Shown: positions 17,655-27,281, numbered from the stretch's first letter. The stretch is 64,000 bases of DNA from JBAZYV01 sp041658345 (GCA_041658345.1 JBBAAK010000005.1:19202-83201); one strand, 5' to 3'. A program made the numbers and translations. Notes: generated by a model not told the origin, from the sequence alone.

Positions 17655-19856
17655 CTAAATCTCCCCCAAACTTACCAAATATCTATACACCTCCTCGGAG
17701 ATATCTCCACGGGTACGGTAGGAGCTTGGATAGAAACTATTTCCGGGAGTTTCTTCTAAAATACCAAGGTTGGAAGCTTTCCAAACGTAAATTGCATACC
17801 AAGAATTGGGGTCCAAATCGGGATACAAAAGCTTAGCAACAGTTTGACCATCTTTTAGTCCGGCCTCATAAACTTGGAACAAAATCTTTAAGGCCTCAAC
17901 CTTATTTACGGCCTGTTCCGGCCTAAAAGTACCATCGCTATAACCACTCACCCAGCCTTCATCTTTTGCATAACAAACATATTTTGCATACCAATCCTCA
18001 CCAACATCTTTAAAACAATCCTTATACTTAGATCCGTCTGGAGTGATACCGCGCGCCTCAATTAAAACTTTAAGCAATTCCGCACGATTTATCTCCTGCT
18101 CAGGCTTAAAGCTTCCATTCAAATATCCGTTCAAAATCCCGGCATCGGACAGCCCGGCAATCGCATCGTAGTTATCATGCATGTAAGACACATCCGTAAA
18201 TAGCCACTCAACCGGAGTAACGGAAATCTCTTGGCTAGGGCTCAAAACAGCCTTACCTTTGGAATCAAGCGCAACCAACTCAAAATAATAAGTTTTGCCT
18301 TTAGAAAGACCCGTAACGGTCGCAGAAGTGATGTAACTTTCATCCACATTTTTTTCTTTTGTATATTCATCGCTCTCGGTCCCATATCTGAGCTCGTAAC
18401 CGGTAACGTCGCTATCATTCAAACGATTCCATTTAAAACTCACGGAATCCTCATCATAAGTTACAACACTCAAATTTAATGTGTTTGGAGCACGAACTTC
18501 CTCAGTCCCAATCGCTTCGCCTTCCTTGTCACTGGCAGTTTCTTCTTCAAGCCCGGAAGATGAATCCGTAACAGCCTCATCAACATCGCTAGACGCATCT
18601 GCATAATCCGCAAGATAATAATACAAATAGCCCTCATCAAAGGCACCACTGTTCAAAGAGCTGTTGAAATCTTTTTCAAGCGGAGAAACCACAGCATAAA
18701 TACCATCAACATCACCTATGTTTTTGATAGAGATTGGATCCGCCATTGTAGAGTCCATATCGATAATTGTGGAAACCGCATCAGATATTTCAACAGATCC
18801 GTCATAAGGCACAAGAGAAACCGCAAACGCAACACCTTCCGGTTTTACAAGGTGAAAGTAAAAATCATCCCCCTCCCCGGTATTTTCAAAATAAAGATAA
18901 TTTGTGCCAAAAAGCGCAGGTGCATAACTCTCATCAATAAGCGCATATTCGGTATTGGTTTCTTCGGCATCTATCACAAAAATCTCGGGATAACTTGACC
19001 CTTCCTCGTAATTGGAAAGATCCAAATTCCATAAGGCAAAATCTTGAAAAACCGAATCCAAATCATCCCCATTCTCATCTATTACCTCCGTAACAGCATC
19101 ATAGATTCGTAAATCACTTTCATAATCCACGGAGGAGCCGAAATAGGAATCCCAAATATCTTGGATGGTATCTGTATCATAATACTCAGAAAGGAACTTT
19201 GGCCAAACGGAAAGCCCATATTCAAAAAGCGTACCCGTTGGAGAAATGGAAGCAAAAATTGAATAATCGGTATAAGTGAAATAATCCGGCAAATAGTTAA
19301 CATAATCATTCACGTCGTTATAGATGTTGTCTTCCATCCAAGTTGCGGTTGCTTCCGCCCAATTTATCCCTTGATAGGTGTAGGCAAAATTTATGTCGTA
19401 ACCAAACTGCACAGCATGGAAAAACTCATGCCCAATTGTGATTTTTAGATAATCCTCGGTCATCCAAGGATCCAGCGCAATATAAGGATCACCATTACTA
19501 AGCACACTGGTAACTCCCAAAGCCCCGCCAAGATATTCATAATTGTCATCCAGAATAATTACAAGCTGGCGATCGTAACCCGCCATTGGATCGTCATAAT
19601 TTAAATCATCCAAAATGACTTCTTTTGCGTGCTCGGATGCATCACGGACTGTTTCCACAATATCCGGAATTCCATCGGAATCGGAATCAGTTTGACTTGC
19701 CACAAGATCGGAATATTCAATCTGAAAATAATCTGTGACGAGGGCATTCTTTTTAAAAAATCCGCTCTGAACAGTATCGGCGCTCACAGTACTTGCAAAA
19801 ACAGGCAGAACAAGTACGCAAAACAAGAACAATTTAAATAAGTGGGATGATTTCAT
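17655..19856 (-). CDS. Secreted HExxH metalloprotease-like protein with fibronectin III and SLH repeats
   Basis: 733 aa. A signal peptide (about 1-26) is followed by a calcium-like DSDSDGIPD loop and a zincin-type domain with IGHEFFHAVQFGYD (HExxH at residues 143-147) and NWAEATATWMED about 28 residues later, whose Glu may be the third zinc ligand. This resembles the MXAN_6640-type putative metalloprotease group. After a beta-rich middle region and an acidic Ser/Asp/Glu linker comes a fibronectin type III domain (about 455-550) and C-terminal S-layer-homology repeats (INRAELLKVLIEARG, DVGEDWYAKYVCYAKD, SGYSDGTFRPEQAVNK) that should hold it to the cell wall. The substrate is unknown. Confidence 0.85.
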   Translation of the reverse strand: MKSSHLFKLFLFCVLVLPVFASTVSADTVQSGFFKKNALVTDYFQIEYSDLVASQTDSDSDGIPDIVETVRDASEHAKEVILDDLNYDDPMAGYDRQLVIILDDNYEYLGGALGVTSVLSNGDPYIALDPWMTEDYLKITIGHEFFHAVQFGYDINFAYTYQGINWAEATATWMEDNIYNDVNDYVNYLPDYFTYTDYSIFASISPTGTLFEYGLSVWPKFLSEYYDTDTIQDIWDSYFGSSVDYESDLRIYDAVTEVIDENGDDLDSVFQDFALWNLDLSNYEEGSSYPEIFVIDAEETNTEYALIDESYAPALFGTNYLYFENTGEGDDFYFHLVKPEGVAFAVSLVPYDGSVEISDAVSTIIDMDSTMADPISIKNIGDVDGIYAVVSPLEKDFNSSLNSGAFDEGYLYYYLADYADASSDVDEAVTDSSSGLEEETASDKEGEAIGTEEVRAPNTLNLSVVTYDEDSVSFKWNRLNDSDVTGYELRYGTESDEYTKEKNVDESYITSATVTGLSKGKTYYFELVALDSKGKAVLSPSQEISVTPVEWLFTDVSYMHDNYDAIAGLSDAGILNGYLNGSFKPEQEINRAELLKVLIEARGITPDGSKYKDCFKDVGEDWYAKYVCYAKDEGWVSGYSDGTFRPEQAVNKVEALKILFQVYEAGLKDGQTVAKLLYPDLDPNSWYAIYVWKASNLGILEETPGNSFYPSSYRTRGDISEEVYRYLVSLGEI

Positions 19857-19901
19857 TTTTGGTGTGGATAAGCGACTAATTTAAACATGGATTTAAAGCT
19901 T

Positions 19902-19929
19902 TTGTAAACAAGTGCTTAGGGTTTATAGT
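19902..19929 (+). promoter_or_regulatory. Predicted leaderless promoter of priA
   Basis: -35 TTGTAA (19902-19907), 16-bp spacer, -10 TATAGT (19924-19929), then exactly 6 nt to the ATG at 19936. An in-frame GTG at 19912 lies inside the spacer and would be upstream of the transcript. Confidence 0.65.
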
Positions 19930-19935
19930 GCAAAC

Positions 19936-21894
19936 ATGTTCGCAGACGTACTAATAAATCATCCTTATTCACGAAAGCAAGAGACCTTCACCTACTCTGT
20001 ACCTGAAGAAATGCAGATTAAAAAAGGTATGGGAGTTTTGGTACCTTTTCAAAAGGGAACGCTAGCCGGATTAGTGATAGAACTACACGATAATAAACCG
20101 AGCTTTGAACTTAAAGAAATTGCGAGCCGGCTTGCCGAGGAACCGCTACTGGCAGAATGGCAAATCAAACTGGCAGAGTGGATTAGTGAATACTATTTTT
20201 GTTCAAAATTCGACGCTTTGCGCTTGTTCCTGCCAAAAAACATATTTAGAGTTCCCAAAAAAGCGCGCAAGACTGTGAACAAGAAAATTGTACAAGAAAT
20301 AAAGGAAAAACAGCTGGTATTAACAGAGGAGCAAGAAATAATAGTAAATTCAATCTTAAAAGATAAGCACCCAACTTCTCTAATCCACGGCATCACCGGA
20401 GCCGGCAAAACGGAAATCTACAAGAGCTTGATCAAAAATTTTGTACAAGAAGCTAAACAATGCCTACTTCTGGTGCCGGAAATTTCGTTAACTCCGCAAC
20501 TTGTTAACCAGTTTAAAAGCCTGTTTCCAAACCTCGCCGTAATCCACAGCAGAGTAAGCGACGGTAAAAAAGCTGAGCTTTGGAAAGAGATACAAAGCGG
20601 ACAAATTCCGCTGGTTATAGGTTCACGTTCCGCAATTTTTTCTCCTTTTAAAAATCTTGGCCTAATAGTAATGGATGAAGAGCACGAATGGAGCTACAAA
20701 CAAGACAACAGCCCGCGCTACAACGCCAAAGACGTGGCATTAAAAATTCAAGAGTTAACAGGGACACAAATCGTATTTGGATCTGCAACTCCAAGCATAG
20801 AAACGGCGTGGCACGCAAAAGAAAACAGATACAAACTATTTACTATGAGTAGCAGAATACTTGGCACGCCTCTGCCAAAAGTGGAAATAGTGGATATGCG
20901 AGAAGAGCTTAAGGGAGGCAACTTTGGCATTTGGAGCACGGTCCTTGAACAAAAAATTAGTTCGGCTTTGGCGCAAAAAGAACAGGTCATTTTATTTTTA
21001 AACAGACGCGGATCCGCATCTTCAACCGTTTGCAGAGATTGTGGATACACTGCTACTTGCAAAAATTGCGAACTGCCACTCACCTACCATGCAAGAAACT
21101 TTGCAAACAAATCCTTAATTTGCCATCACTGCGGGCTTATTATGAACCTTCCGGACGTTTGTCCAACCTGCAAAAGTACCAGAATCCGCCATTTTGGAAT
21201 TGGCACGGAACGCGTTGAAAACGAACTAAAACTTTTGTTTCCACTCGCAAAAATAATACGCGCAGACAAAGACACCATGAGCAAAAAAGACAGTTTTGAA
21301 AATCTGCACAAAGCCTTACACAACAAAGAAATCGATATTTTAATAGGAACTCAAATGATAGGTAAAGGTTTTGATATACCGGATGTAACGCTTGTGGGAG
21401 TAATGCTCGCGGATATGGGCCTACATGTGCCGGATTTCCGCACATCGGAACGCATTTTTCAACTACTCACCCAGGTTGCAGGGCGCGCAGGACGTCGTAA
21501 AAAACAAGGTGAAGTAATTATTCAAACCTATAGCCCATCACACATTGCGCTCAGGATGAGCCAAACTCATGATTACAACGGATTTTATGAACAAGAAATT
21601 TGTGCAAGAAAAGAAGCGGGATTCCCGCCCTTTGGCAGAATCGCAAAATTGATGATTTTGGATGAAAATGAAAGGAAGTGCCAAGAAAAGGCAAGAAAAC
21701 TGACCAGCAAATTACAATCAATACAAGACGAATACTTAGTTTTGAGTGCCCCGGCTCTATTCACCAAAGTAAATGGTAAGTATCAATGGAATATTTTAAT
21801 ACACGGAGCGAACCCAAACGAATTAATAACCAAACTCAGCCAAGAAGATTTAGCCGGCTGGAAAATCGACATAGACCCAATGATTTCAGTTTAA
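19936..21894 (+). CDS. priA: Primosomal protein N' (replication restart helicase PriA)
   Basis: 652 aa from ATG 19936, somewhat shorter than E. coli PriA (732). It restarts stalled forks by recognising branched DNA and loading the primosome. The N-terminal 3'-end-binding domain (FADVLINHPYSRKQETFTYS) precedes a superfamily 2 helicase: Walker A GITGAGKTEIY, DEEHEWSYKQ (motif II, DEEH), GSATPS (III), and motifs V/VI with IGTQMIGKGFD and QVAGRAGR. The zinc-binding cysteine clusters are intact (CRDCGYTATCKNCELP, CHHCG, CPTCKS). It is divergent from the metalloprotease-like gene. Confidence 0.97.
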   Translation: MFADVLINHPYSRKQETFTYSVPEEMQIKKGMGVLVPFQKGTLAGLVIELHDNKPSFELKEIASRLAEEPLLAEWQIKLAEWISEYYFCSKFDALRLFLPKNIFRVPKKARKTVNKKIVQEIKEKQLVLTEEQEIIVNSILKDKHPTSLIHGITGAGKTEIYKSLIKNFVQEAKQCLLLVPEISLTPQLVNQFKSLFPNLAVIHSRVSDGKKAELWKEIQSGQIPLVIGSRSAIFSPFKNLGLIVMDEEHEWSYKQDNSPRYNAKDVALKIQELTGTQIVFGSATPSIETAWHAKENRYKLFTMSSRILGTPLPKVEIVDMREELKGGNFGIWSTVLEQKISSALAQKEQVILFLNRRGSASSTVCRDCGYTATCKNCELPLTYHARNFANKSLICHHCGLIMNLPDVCPTCKSTRIRHFGIGTERVENELKLLFPLAKIIRADKDTMSKKDSFENLHKALHNKEIDILIGTQMIGKGFDIPDVTLVGVMLADMGLHVPDFRTSERIFQLLTQVAGRAGRRKKQGEVIIQTYSPSHIALRMSQTHDYNGFYEQEICARKEAGFPPFGRIAKLMILDENERKCQEKARKLTSKLQSIQDEYLVLSAPALFTKVNGKYQWNILIHGANPNELITKLSQEDLAGWKIDIDPMISV

Positions 21895-21934
21895 AAAAAT
21901 AATTAGCTACGCCAAAAAACCCTTCACAAAATCC

Positions 21935-21977
21935 CAATTTGTTGACAGATTCACTCTCGAGAGTGAATTCCAAAACA
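21935..21977. repeat. Palindromic repeat element, copy A
   Basis: 43-nt unit: CAATTTGTTGAC, then a 20-bp perfect palindrome (21949-21968) built of TTCAC, core TCTCGAGA and GTGAA, then CCAAAACA. It lies in the convergent gap between priA and the C39-like gene, 73 nt before copy B, with which it shares both flanks but not the core. Confidence 0.85.
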
Positions 21978-22007
21978 CTTTTGATCCCGTCAAGTCTTAC
22001 AGAAGCT

Positions 22008-22050
22008 CAATTTGTTGACGAGTTCACCGCGCGCGGTGAACTCCAAAACA
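22008..22050. repeat. Palindromic repeat element, copy B
   Basis: 43-nt unit with the same flanks as copy A (CAATTTGTTGAC on the left, CCAAAACA on the right) and the same TTCAC/GTGAA arms, but core CGCGCGCG. The palindrome is perfect over 24 bp (22020-22043). Since the core differs from copy A yet stays symmetric, the pairing or dyad itself seems to be maintained. Confidence 0.85.
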
Positions 22051-22084
22051 TTCTACAAACGATGCAAGAGCCACATCTCTTAGC

Positions 22085-23272
22085 CTAGTTCACAAACTGA
22101 GCCTTATACTCTCCCCCATCTTTAACCTGCCTTGAGTCGGTTATATTTATCGTATAAGTGGCACCATCCACAAAAATATCGCTAAATGAAATTTCCCTTT
22201 GCAATCCCTCGCCCAAACTGTCGGCAATCCACACTCCGTTCTCATCAAAAGAGTAAGCCACAACCTGGTGCCCAACATTATCCGAACCAATATAATAGGG
22301 AATATACAAAACCATTGGCTGTCCCAAAGAAAGCTTTTTAAAAAAATACTCAGCCGAAGCATTATAAGTAAAAATCAAATCCATGTCGTATTCTCTGGCA
22401 AAACTTGAAGCCTCATCTTGATCCCAAATAAAAGCTCCATCCCAGCCAATCCTATTTTGTAACTCAGCCACATTTATAACCGTGCCATATTTAAATTCCA
22501 CCAAATTTTTGATGGCAAAAGTATAACAACCATAGCTCCAGCCACTTTGAGAATGAGCCGGGAAATCCATATTGGATGGATAAGCAGGCAAAATCCCCGT
22601 ATCCAAAACTTCCTCATAAGAAAGCTCGTCATCAGACAACTCTCGCACAGCTACGGGAGAACCATTTTCATAATTCATCGCCCTATACAAAAGCTCACTC
22701 ATTTGGCTACGACTTATCAGTTCGTTTGGAGAAAGATAAGAATCCAATTTGTCAAAAAGATTGCGCTCCTCTGCCATGAGCAAGTACTCAAAATACCAAG
22801 CGGTTGAATCTTGATTATCGGCAAACCTGCTGTAAGAAAGCGTGCCCAAACTTTCCCAATCATAAGCCTCATCCAAAATTTTAACCGCCTCAGATCTCAT
22901 AATTTTATCCTCCGCACCAAAAAGATTTCCGCTGTAACCTTCCACCAAACCTTCCTCTTTTGCATAGCACACATATTTTGCATACCAATCCTCCGCAACA
23001 TCTTTAAAACAATTCGCGTAAACGTCGGCATCGGGCGTTAAACCCATCACCCCTTCAACAACCATTTTGGTAAATTCAGCCCTATTGATTAAATTGCGCG
23101 GACGAAAAGTCCCGTCACTATAACCTTCAACCACACCGGCATTCATCAAATAATCCAGCGATTCCGTAACCGGATCACTATTGTAAACATCGTCAAAAAG
23201 ATTGCCTGCGTTTGCAATCCCCGTATTTAAGAATAATCCTAAAAAAACAACTAAATATTTGAGATTTTTCAT
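22085..23272 (-). CDS. SLH-anchored C39-like cysteine protease
   Basis: 395 aa. The signal peptide (about 1-22) precedes three S-layer-homology repeats (VVEGYSDGTFRPRNLINRAE, VAEDWYAKYVCYAKEEG, then ISRSQMSELLYRAM). From about residue 230 there is a papain-like C39-type domain: the probable nucleophile Cys in WSYGCYTFAIKNL, His in DNVGHQVVAYSF and Asp in WIADSLGE. It should be secreted and wall-bound. The C39_2-type domain is inferred from motif order alone; substrates are unknown. It is divergent from trpS. Confidence 0.82.
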   Translation of the reverse strand: MKNLKYLVVFLGLFLNTGIANAGNLFDDVYNSDPVTESLDYLMNAGVVEGYSDGTFRPRNLINRAEFTKMVVEGVMGLTPDADVYANCFKDVAEDWYAKYVCYAKEEGLVEGYSGNLFGAEDKIMRSEAVKILDEAYDWESLGTLSYSRFADNQDSTAWYFEYLLMAEERNLFDKLDSYLSPNELISRSQMSELLYRAMNYENGSPVAVRELSDDELSYEEVLDTGILPAYPSNMDFPAHSQSGWSYGCYTFAIKNLVEFKYGTVINVAELQNRIGWDGAFIWDQDEASSFAREYDMDLIFTYNASAEYFFKKLSLGQPMVLYIPYYIGSDNVGHQVVAYSFDENGVWIADSLGEGLQREISFSDIFVDGATYTINITDSRQVKDGGEYKAQFVN

Positions 23273-23312
23273 GCGTGGAAGTTATTAAAGTGCCCAACTA
23301 TTAAATCTTAGC

Positions 23313-23341
23313 TTTTTTTAAAACAAATTTTAAGCTATAAA
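23313..23341 (+). promoter_or_regulatory. Predicted leaderless promoter of trpS
   Basis: -10 TATAAA (23336-23341) ends 6 nt before the ATG at 23348. The -35 position (23313-23318, TTTTTT) is a poor match, within an AT-rich stretch. Confidence 0.5.
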
Positions 23342-23347
23342 TAAGAC

Positions 23348-24307
23348 ATGCGTATTCTATCTGGAGTAAAACCTACCGGGCGACCACATATTGGAAATTA
23401 TTTGGGTGCCATCCGTCAACATATAGCGCTCCAAAATGAGGGTCACGAATGTCTTTTTTTTGTAGCCGATTACCACGCGCTAACAACAGTCAAAAACAAA
23501 GAAGAAATGCTTTCTTACCGCAAAGGGATTGTTCTTGATTATCTTGCGCTTGGGCTCGACCCCGCTAAGGTGACATTTTTTTACCAAAGTGCTATTCCGG
23601 AGCACACGGAACTTGCCTGGATACTCTCTTGTATAACACCTCACGGCCTTTTGGAAAGAGCACATGCATGGAAAGATGCACTTGCAAAAGGCAATCGAGA
23701 AATGAACGTTGGCCTTTTTACTTATCCGGTTTTAATGGCTGCGGATATTTTGATTTATAACGCAAATGCCGTGCCGGTTGGTCAAGATCAAAAACAACAT
23801 GTGGAAATAGCTCGTGATATAGCGGAGAAATTCAACAGCATTTATGGCGAGACTTTTGTTTTGCCGGAACCGAGAATAGAAAAAGACGTTGCCACGATAA
23901 TGGGAACAGACGGCCAAAAAATGAGCAAAAGTTACAGTAACACAATCAGTATTTTTGATGATGAATCTGTGATTAAAAAACAAGTAATGGGAATCAAAAC
24001 CGCCTCAATAGATTTAAAGGATAAAATGCCGATAGAAAACGACACCATACTTTCACTTTATAAAGAATTTGCTTCCAAAAAAGAACTCGATGAATTAAAA
24101 GATGCCTACAGTGCCGGAGGATTTGGTTATGGAAAAGCAAAAGAGGCACTACTCACAAAGTTACTGGCTTTTTTTGCAGACGCTCGTAAAAGACGCAAAG
24201 ACCTGGAAGCTAAAAACATAGACGGGATTATGGATGAAGGCGCAAAAAAAGCCCGCATCCTCGCTCAAAAAACTATGGAAATAGTCCATAACAAAACAGG
24301 ATTATGA
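23348..24307 (+). CDS. trpS: Tryptophanyl-tRNA synthetase
   Basis: 319 aa, typical of bacterial class I TrpRS. It charges tRNA-Trp. The HIGH signature appears as PHIGNYLGAI, and KMSKS is exact in GQKMSKSYSNTI. Tryptophan-pocket and dimer features include MAADILIYNA and VPVGQDQKQHVEIARDIA. The stop overlaps the ATG of the following SLH gene (ATGA), coupling the two although they have no evident common role. Confidence 0.98.
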   Translation: MRILSGVKPTGRPHIGNYLGAIRQHIALQNEGHECLFFVADYHALTTVKNKEEMLSYRKGIVLDYLALGLDPAKVTFFYQSAIPEHTELAWILSCITPHGLLERAHAWKDALAKGNREMNVGLFTYPVLMAADILIYNANAVPVGQDQKQHVEIARDIAEKFNSIYGETFVLPEPRIEKDVATIMGTDGQKMSKSYSNTISIFDDESVIKKQVMGIKTASIDLKDKMPIENDTILSLYKEFASKKELDELKDAYSAGGFGYGKAKEALLTKLLAFFADARKRRKDLEAKNIDGIMDEGAKKARILAQKTMEIVHNKTGL

Positions 24308-24936
24308 AACGCTTATTCACTCTCCTCGCTACAGTAATAATTGCCGTAAACCTTGCCCCAAGCGCAAACGCATTTACGCCAAAATGCACAAACCAACCGT
24401 TCACGGATGTTAACGGGCATTATGCAGAAGATTACATCTGTTTTCTTTATGATCACGGAATTGTAAGTGGAGTAACAGATCACAGCTTTTACCCGGATAG
24501 AGAAATCACACGCGCCGAATTTTTAAAAATGCTTTTGCTCAACACGGGCTATCAAACTTATTCTGTGCAAAGTGCATCTTTTGCAGATACCAAGCCCGGC
24601 GACTGGTACTTTAGATACGTAACTTTTGCTCATTCAAAAGGCTTTGTTACAGGTTACCCGGACAACACCTTTCACCCGGACGATCCAATCTCCCGTGCAG
24701 AAGCCGTACAAATGTTGGTTAGCATCTCCGGCATAAGCAATTACGATACTTCAAACGCCAATACCTCATTTTACGACGTGGATGGAAACGACTGGTACGC
24801 GGTAGCCGTTGCCGTTGCAACGGAAAGTGGAATTGTAGAAGGTTATGGAGATGGTAGCTTCCGCCCGAATAATCACTTAACCAGGGCAGACGCCAGCATA
24901 ATGGTGGCTCGCTCATGGTCAACGCTTTACGAATAA
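24304..24936 (+). CDS. Small secreted protein of three S-layer-homology repeats
   Basis: 210 aa. The signal peptide (about 1-23, ending NAFTP) is followed almost entirely by three SLH repeats (about 30-85, 90-145, 150-210): FTDVNGHYAEDYICFLYDHG, FADTKPGDWYFRYVTFAHSK and FYDVDGNDWYAVAVAVATE, each with a GYxDxxFxPxxxIxRAE-like second half. It has no other domain, so it may be a minimal wall-binding or S-layer protein. It is translationally coupled to trpS. Confidence 0.88.
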   Translation: MKRLFTLLATVIIAVNLAPSANAFTPKCTNQPFTDVNGHYAEDYICFLYDHGIVSGVTDHSFYPDREITRAEFLKMLLLNTGYQTYSVQSASFADTKPGDWYFRYVTFAHSKGFVTGYPDNTFHPDDPISRAEAVQMLVSISGISNYDTSNANTSFYDVDGNDWYAVAVAVATESGIVEGYGDGSFRPNNHLTRADASIMVARSWSTLYE

Positions 24937-24954
24937 GCATTTTTGAGGTATAAT
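24926..24954 (+). promoter_or_regulatory. Promoter of the coiled-coil SLH gene
   Basis: -35 TTTACG (24926-24931), 17-bp spacer, perfect -10 TATAAT (24949-24954), inside and just after the end of the previous SLH gene. The leader to the ATG at 24979 is about 18 nt. Confidence 0.65.
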
Positions 24955-24978
24955 CAGGAGATTTAAAAACAAAAACAA

Positions 24979-27228
24979 ATGAAAAAGGTTCTTTACATAA
25001 CGCTTGCCGTCTTAATTCTTGGTGGAACCGCCTTTGCCTTGTCGCAAAGCAATTTGCTAAAAGGAACTTACCCATTCAAAAGTTCTGACGAATTAAACAC
25101 TGAGATAAATAAAGGTAACACTATAGATATAAACGTTACACAAAGTGCAACTGCTTCCTCTTACGCGAATAAGATAAAAGACCAAATGCAACTAACGGAA
25201 GAGGCGAAAAATCAAGCCATAACCGCATTTGAGTCAAACGACAAAATAACACTCTCAACCTCAAAAACAAATGCCGAACTAGCATACAACGAAGCAGGCT
25301 CTCTTTATGAAGAGCTTAAAGCGCTAATAGAACAATGGCAAATAGACTATTATGAAAAAATCACTGAGTACGAAAATACCAAAGCAGAACTCAGCTTGAG
25401 TGAAAGCACATTAGAAACAAAAATCACGGACTATGTGGATTTAGTTTCAAAATATGCAGAAATTTGGCCAGACTATTACGACAATGCTTCCACAACAGTA
25501 GTAGATGGTGTAACAACAATTACAGGGATGACTCCAGATGACATAAAAACAGTATTGAATGAAATCCAAATTAAAGTCAAAACACCAGATAATGGAACAA
25601 CGAGTAATATTTTAACGACGACCAAAGCGGAAGAAATATATGCATTAAGCACTGAAGCTTATAATCAATATATTCAAGCATCAAATGACTATCAACGTTA
25701 TGCAACAACCCTCGAGCTTGAAGAGACGGAGAAAGTCGCTTTGGAGGGAGAGTACAATGCTACCCAAACTTCTTTAGAAGAAGCAGAAGGTTATCTCGCA
25801 CTCGCAAAAACCTACAAAGATACTGCGAACTCCTATGAATTTGTGGATTGTGATTCCATCACATTGGACCCAAGCTCATACCAAATGAGCGTGGACGAGG
25901 CTGAAGCTAATTTTTCTTTTGTAATTACAGCCAAAAGCGAGGAAAACACAGGACTGTTCACTCGGAATAACAGTATCACTAACTTAATAAAAGCCAGCAT
26001 TCTTGCTTTTAATCGTTCTCAAGTGGAAAAAGAAGAGAAGGAAGTAGGCCCCATAGACAGTGACACAAAATGGTTTGGAACTCTGAAAATCACAGGAAGT
26101 GCAGCAGCTAACTTTTTAGACGAATCAAGTGCCTTAGCTATGCCACAATTAGAAGTTGATGCGGATAGCGAAACCCCAATTACCGTAAATGTAGAAGGGG
26201 GTAGCGCAGGCGAAACAATCACGGTTTCATATCCTGATGACATGTCTTGTACGGCCACGCTTGAAATAACACAAGACACTAGCATCACATATGACCCACT
26301 TGATGAAAAAGACTTTTCCTCCAGGACAGTTGACGAAGACCTAGATTTTGATCAGGACGGACTTAGCGACTACGACGAAATTCACACTTATTCAACGGAC
26401 CCAAAAAATGCTGACACCGATGACGATGGAGTAAATGACGGAGATGAAGTAACTGCAGGAACAGATCCTTTAGTTGCCGACGTTGTAAAAACTCCGATAA
26501 GTACAACCCCAGTTACCACACCTACTACTGAAACACCTGTTACTACGCCCGCAACAACTCCGACAACTACGCCCACAACTCCTGTAGACACTCTAAGCAC
26601 AGAAGAGAAAGATGTAATAAAAAAAGATACTTACGTTTGTTCCGCTCCTTTTGCAGATACCTACGGCCACTGGGCTGAAGATCAAATCTGCAGAATGTAC
26701 GAAGCCAGCGTTGTAAAAGGTAAAGCCCCCACAACTTTTGATCCGGAAGGCGACATAACAAGAGCCGAAGCCATTAAAATCGTAATAATAATGGCCGGCT
26801 ACAGCGCCTCAAATACCAGCGGGCTCACAACCGAATTTTTGGATCTCAATCAAGAAGATTGGTATTACGACTACCTACTAATAGCAGAAGATAAAGACAT
26901 AATCCGCACGCGGGATTTTGGAAATTATTTTGATCCAAACACCCCAATAAGTCGTGCTGATTTAATTCTTTATGCGGTAAGAGCCTCAGGCAAAACCACC
27001 TACAGTTATGACACGCCGTTTAAAGATGTAGAAGATTCCGATTACTTTGCTTACGCAGTTTCAATTGCAAATAAAGCAACCGTTGACGTGCCTTACGATG
27101 ACACTGATGACGAGATAAGCGTAATTGAAGGCTACGATGACGACACATTCCGTCCATATGATTCAATATCACGTGCAGAAGCAATCACTATTGCTTACCG
27201 CATGTACTTGGCCTGGTTCGCAGAATAA
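24979..27228 (+). CDS. Secreted coiled-coil protein with calcium-type repeat and three SLH repeats
   Basis: 749 aa. A signal peptide or N-terminal anchor (LYITLAVLILGGTAFALSQ) precedes a long alpha-helical, coiled-coil-prone region (about 50-280). A beta-rich section with SYPDDMSCTATLEI resembles the segment closing many surface adhesins. Next are calcium-type loops (DFDQDGLSDYDE, DTDDDGVNDGDE), a Thr/Pro linker of repeated TTPTTTP-like units, and three C-terminal SLH repeats (FADTYGHWAEDQICRMYE, FLDLNQEDWYYDYLLIAE, FKDVEDSDYFAYAVSIAN). It is probably a wall-bound spacer or S-layer-like protein. Confidence 0.85.
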   Translation: MKKVLYITLAVLILGGTAFALSQSNLLKGTYPFKSSDELNTEINKGNTIDINVTQSATASSYANKIKDQMQLTEEAKNQAITAFESNDKITLSTSKTNAELAYNEAGSLYEELKALIEQWQIDYYEKITEYENTKAELSLSESTLETKITDYVDLVSKYAEIWPDYYDNASTTVVDGVTTITGMTPDDIKTVLNEIQIKVKTPDNGTTSNILTTTKAEEIYALSTEAYNQYIQASNDYQRYATTLELEETEKVALEGEYNATQTSLEEAEGYLALAKTYKDTANSYEFVDCDSITLDPSSYQMSVDEAEANFSFVITAKSEENTGLFTRNNSITNLIKASILAFNRSQVEKEEKEVGPIDSDTKWFGTLKITGSAAANFLDESSALAMPQLEVDADSETPITVNVEGGSAGETITVSYPDDMSCTATLEITQDTSITYDPLDEKDFSSRTVDEDLDFDQDGLSDYDEIHTYSTDPKNADTDDDGVNDGDEVTAGTDPLVADVVKTPISTTPVTTPTTETPVTTPATTPTTTPTTPVDTLSTEEKDVIKKDTYVCSAPFADTYGHWAEDQICRMYEASVVKGKAPTTFDPEGDITRAEAIKIVIIMAGYSASNTSGLTTEFLDLNQEDWYYDYLLIAEDKDIIRTRDFGNYFDPNTPISRADLILYAVRASGKTTYSYDTPFKDVEDSDYFAYAVSIANKATVDVPYDDTDDEISVIEGYDDDTFRPYDSISRAEAITIAYRMYLAWFAE

Positions 27229-27246
27229 AAATCATTAAATTTTTCT

Positions 27247-27275
27247 TTGCAGTGGGAGGCTAGACTCGCTATACT
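27247..27275 (+). promoter_or_regulatory. Predicted leaderless promoter of pyrG
   Basis: -10 TATACT (27270-27275) ends 6 nt before the ATG at 27282. The -35 candidate is TTGCAG (27247-27252, 17-bp spacer) or TTTGCA one base upstream. Confidence 0.6.
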
Positions 27276-27281
27276 TCCTCC

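Noticed and set aside
21935..22050. Two-repeat CRISPR array
   Set aside because: Only two units, the variable part lies inside a palindrome rather than between repeats, and no cas genes are present.
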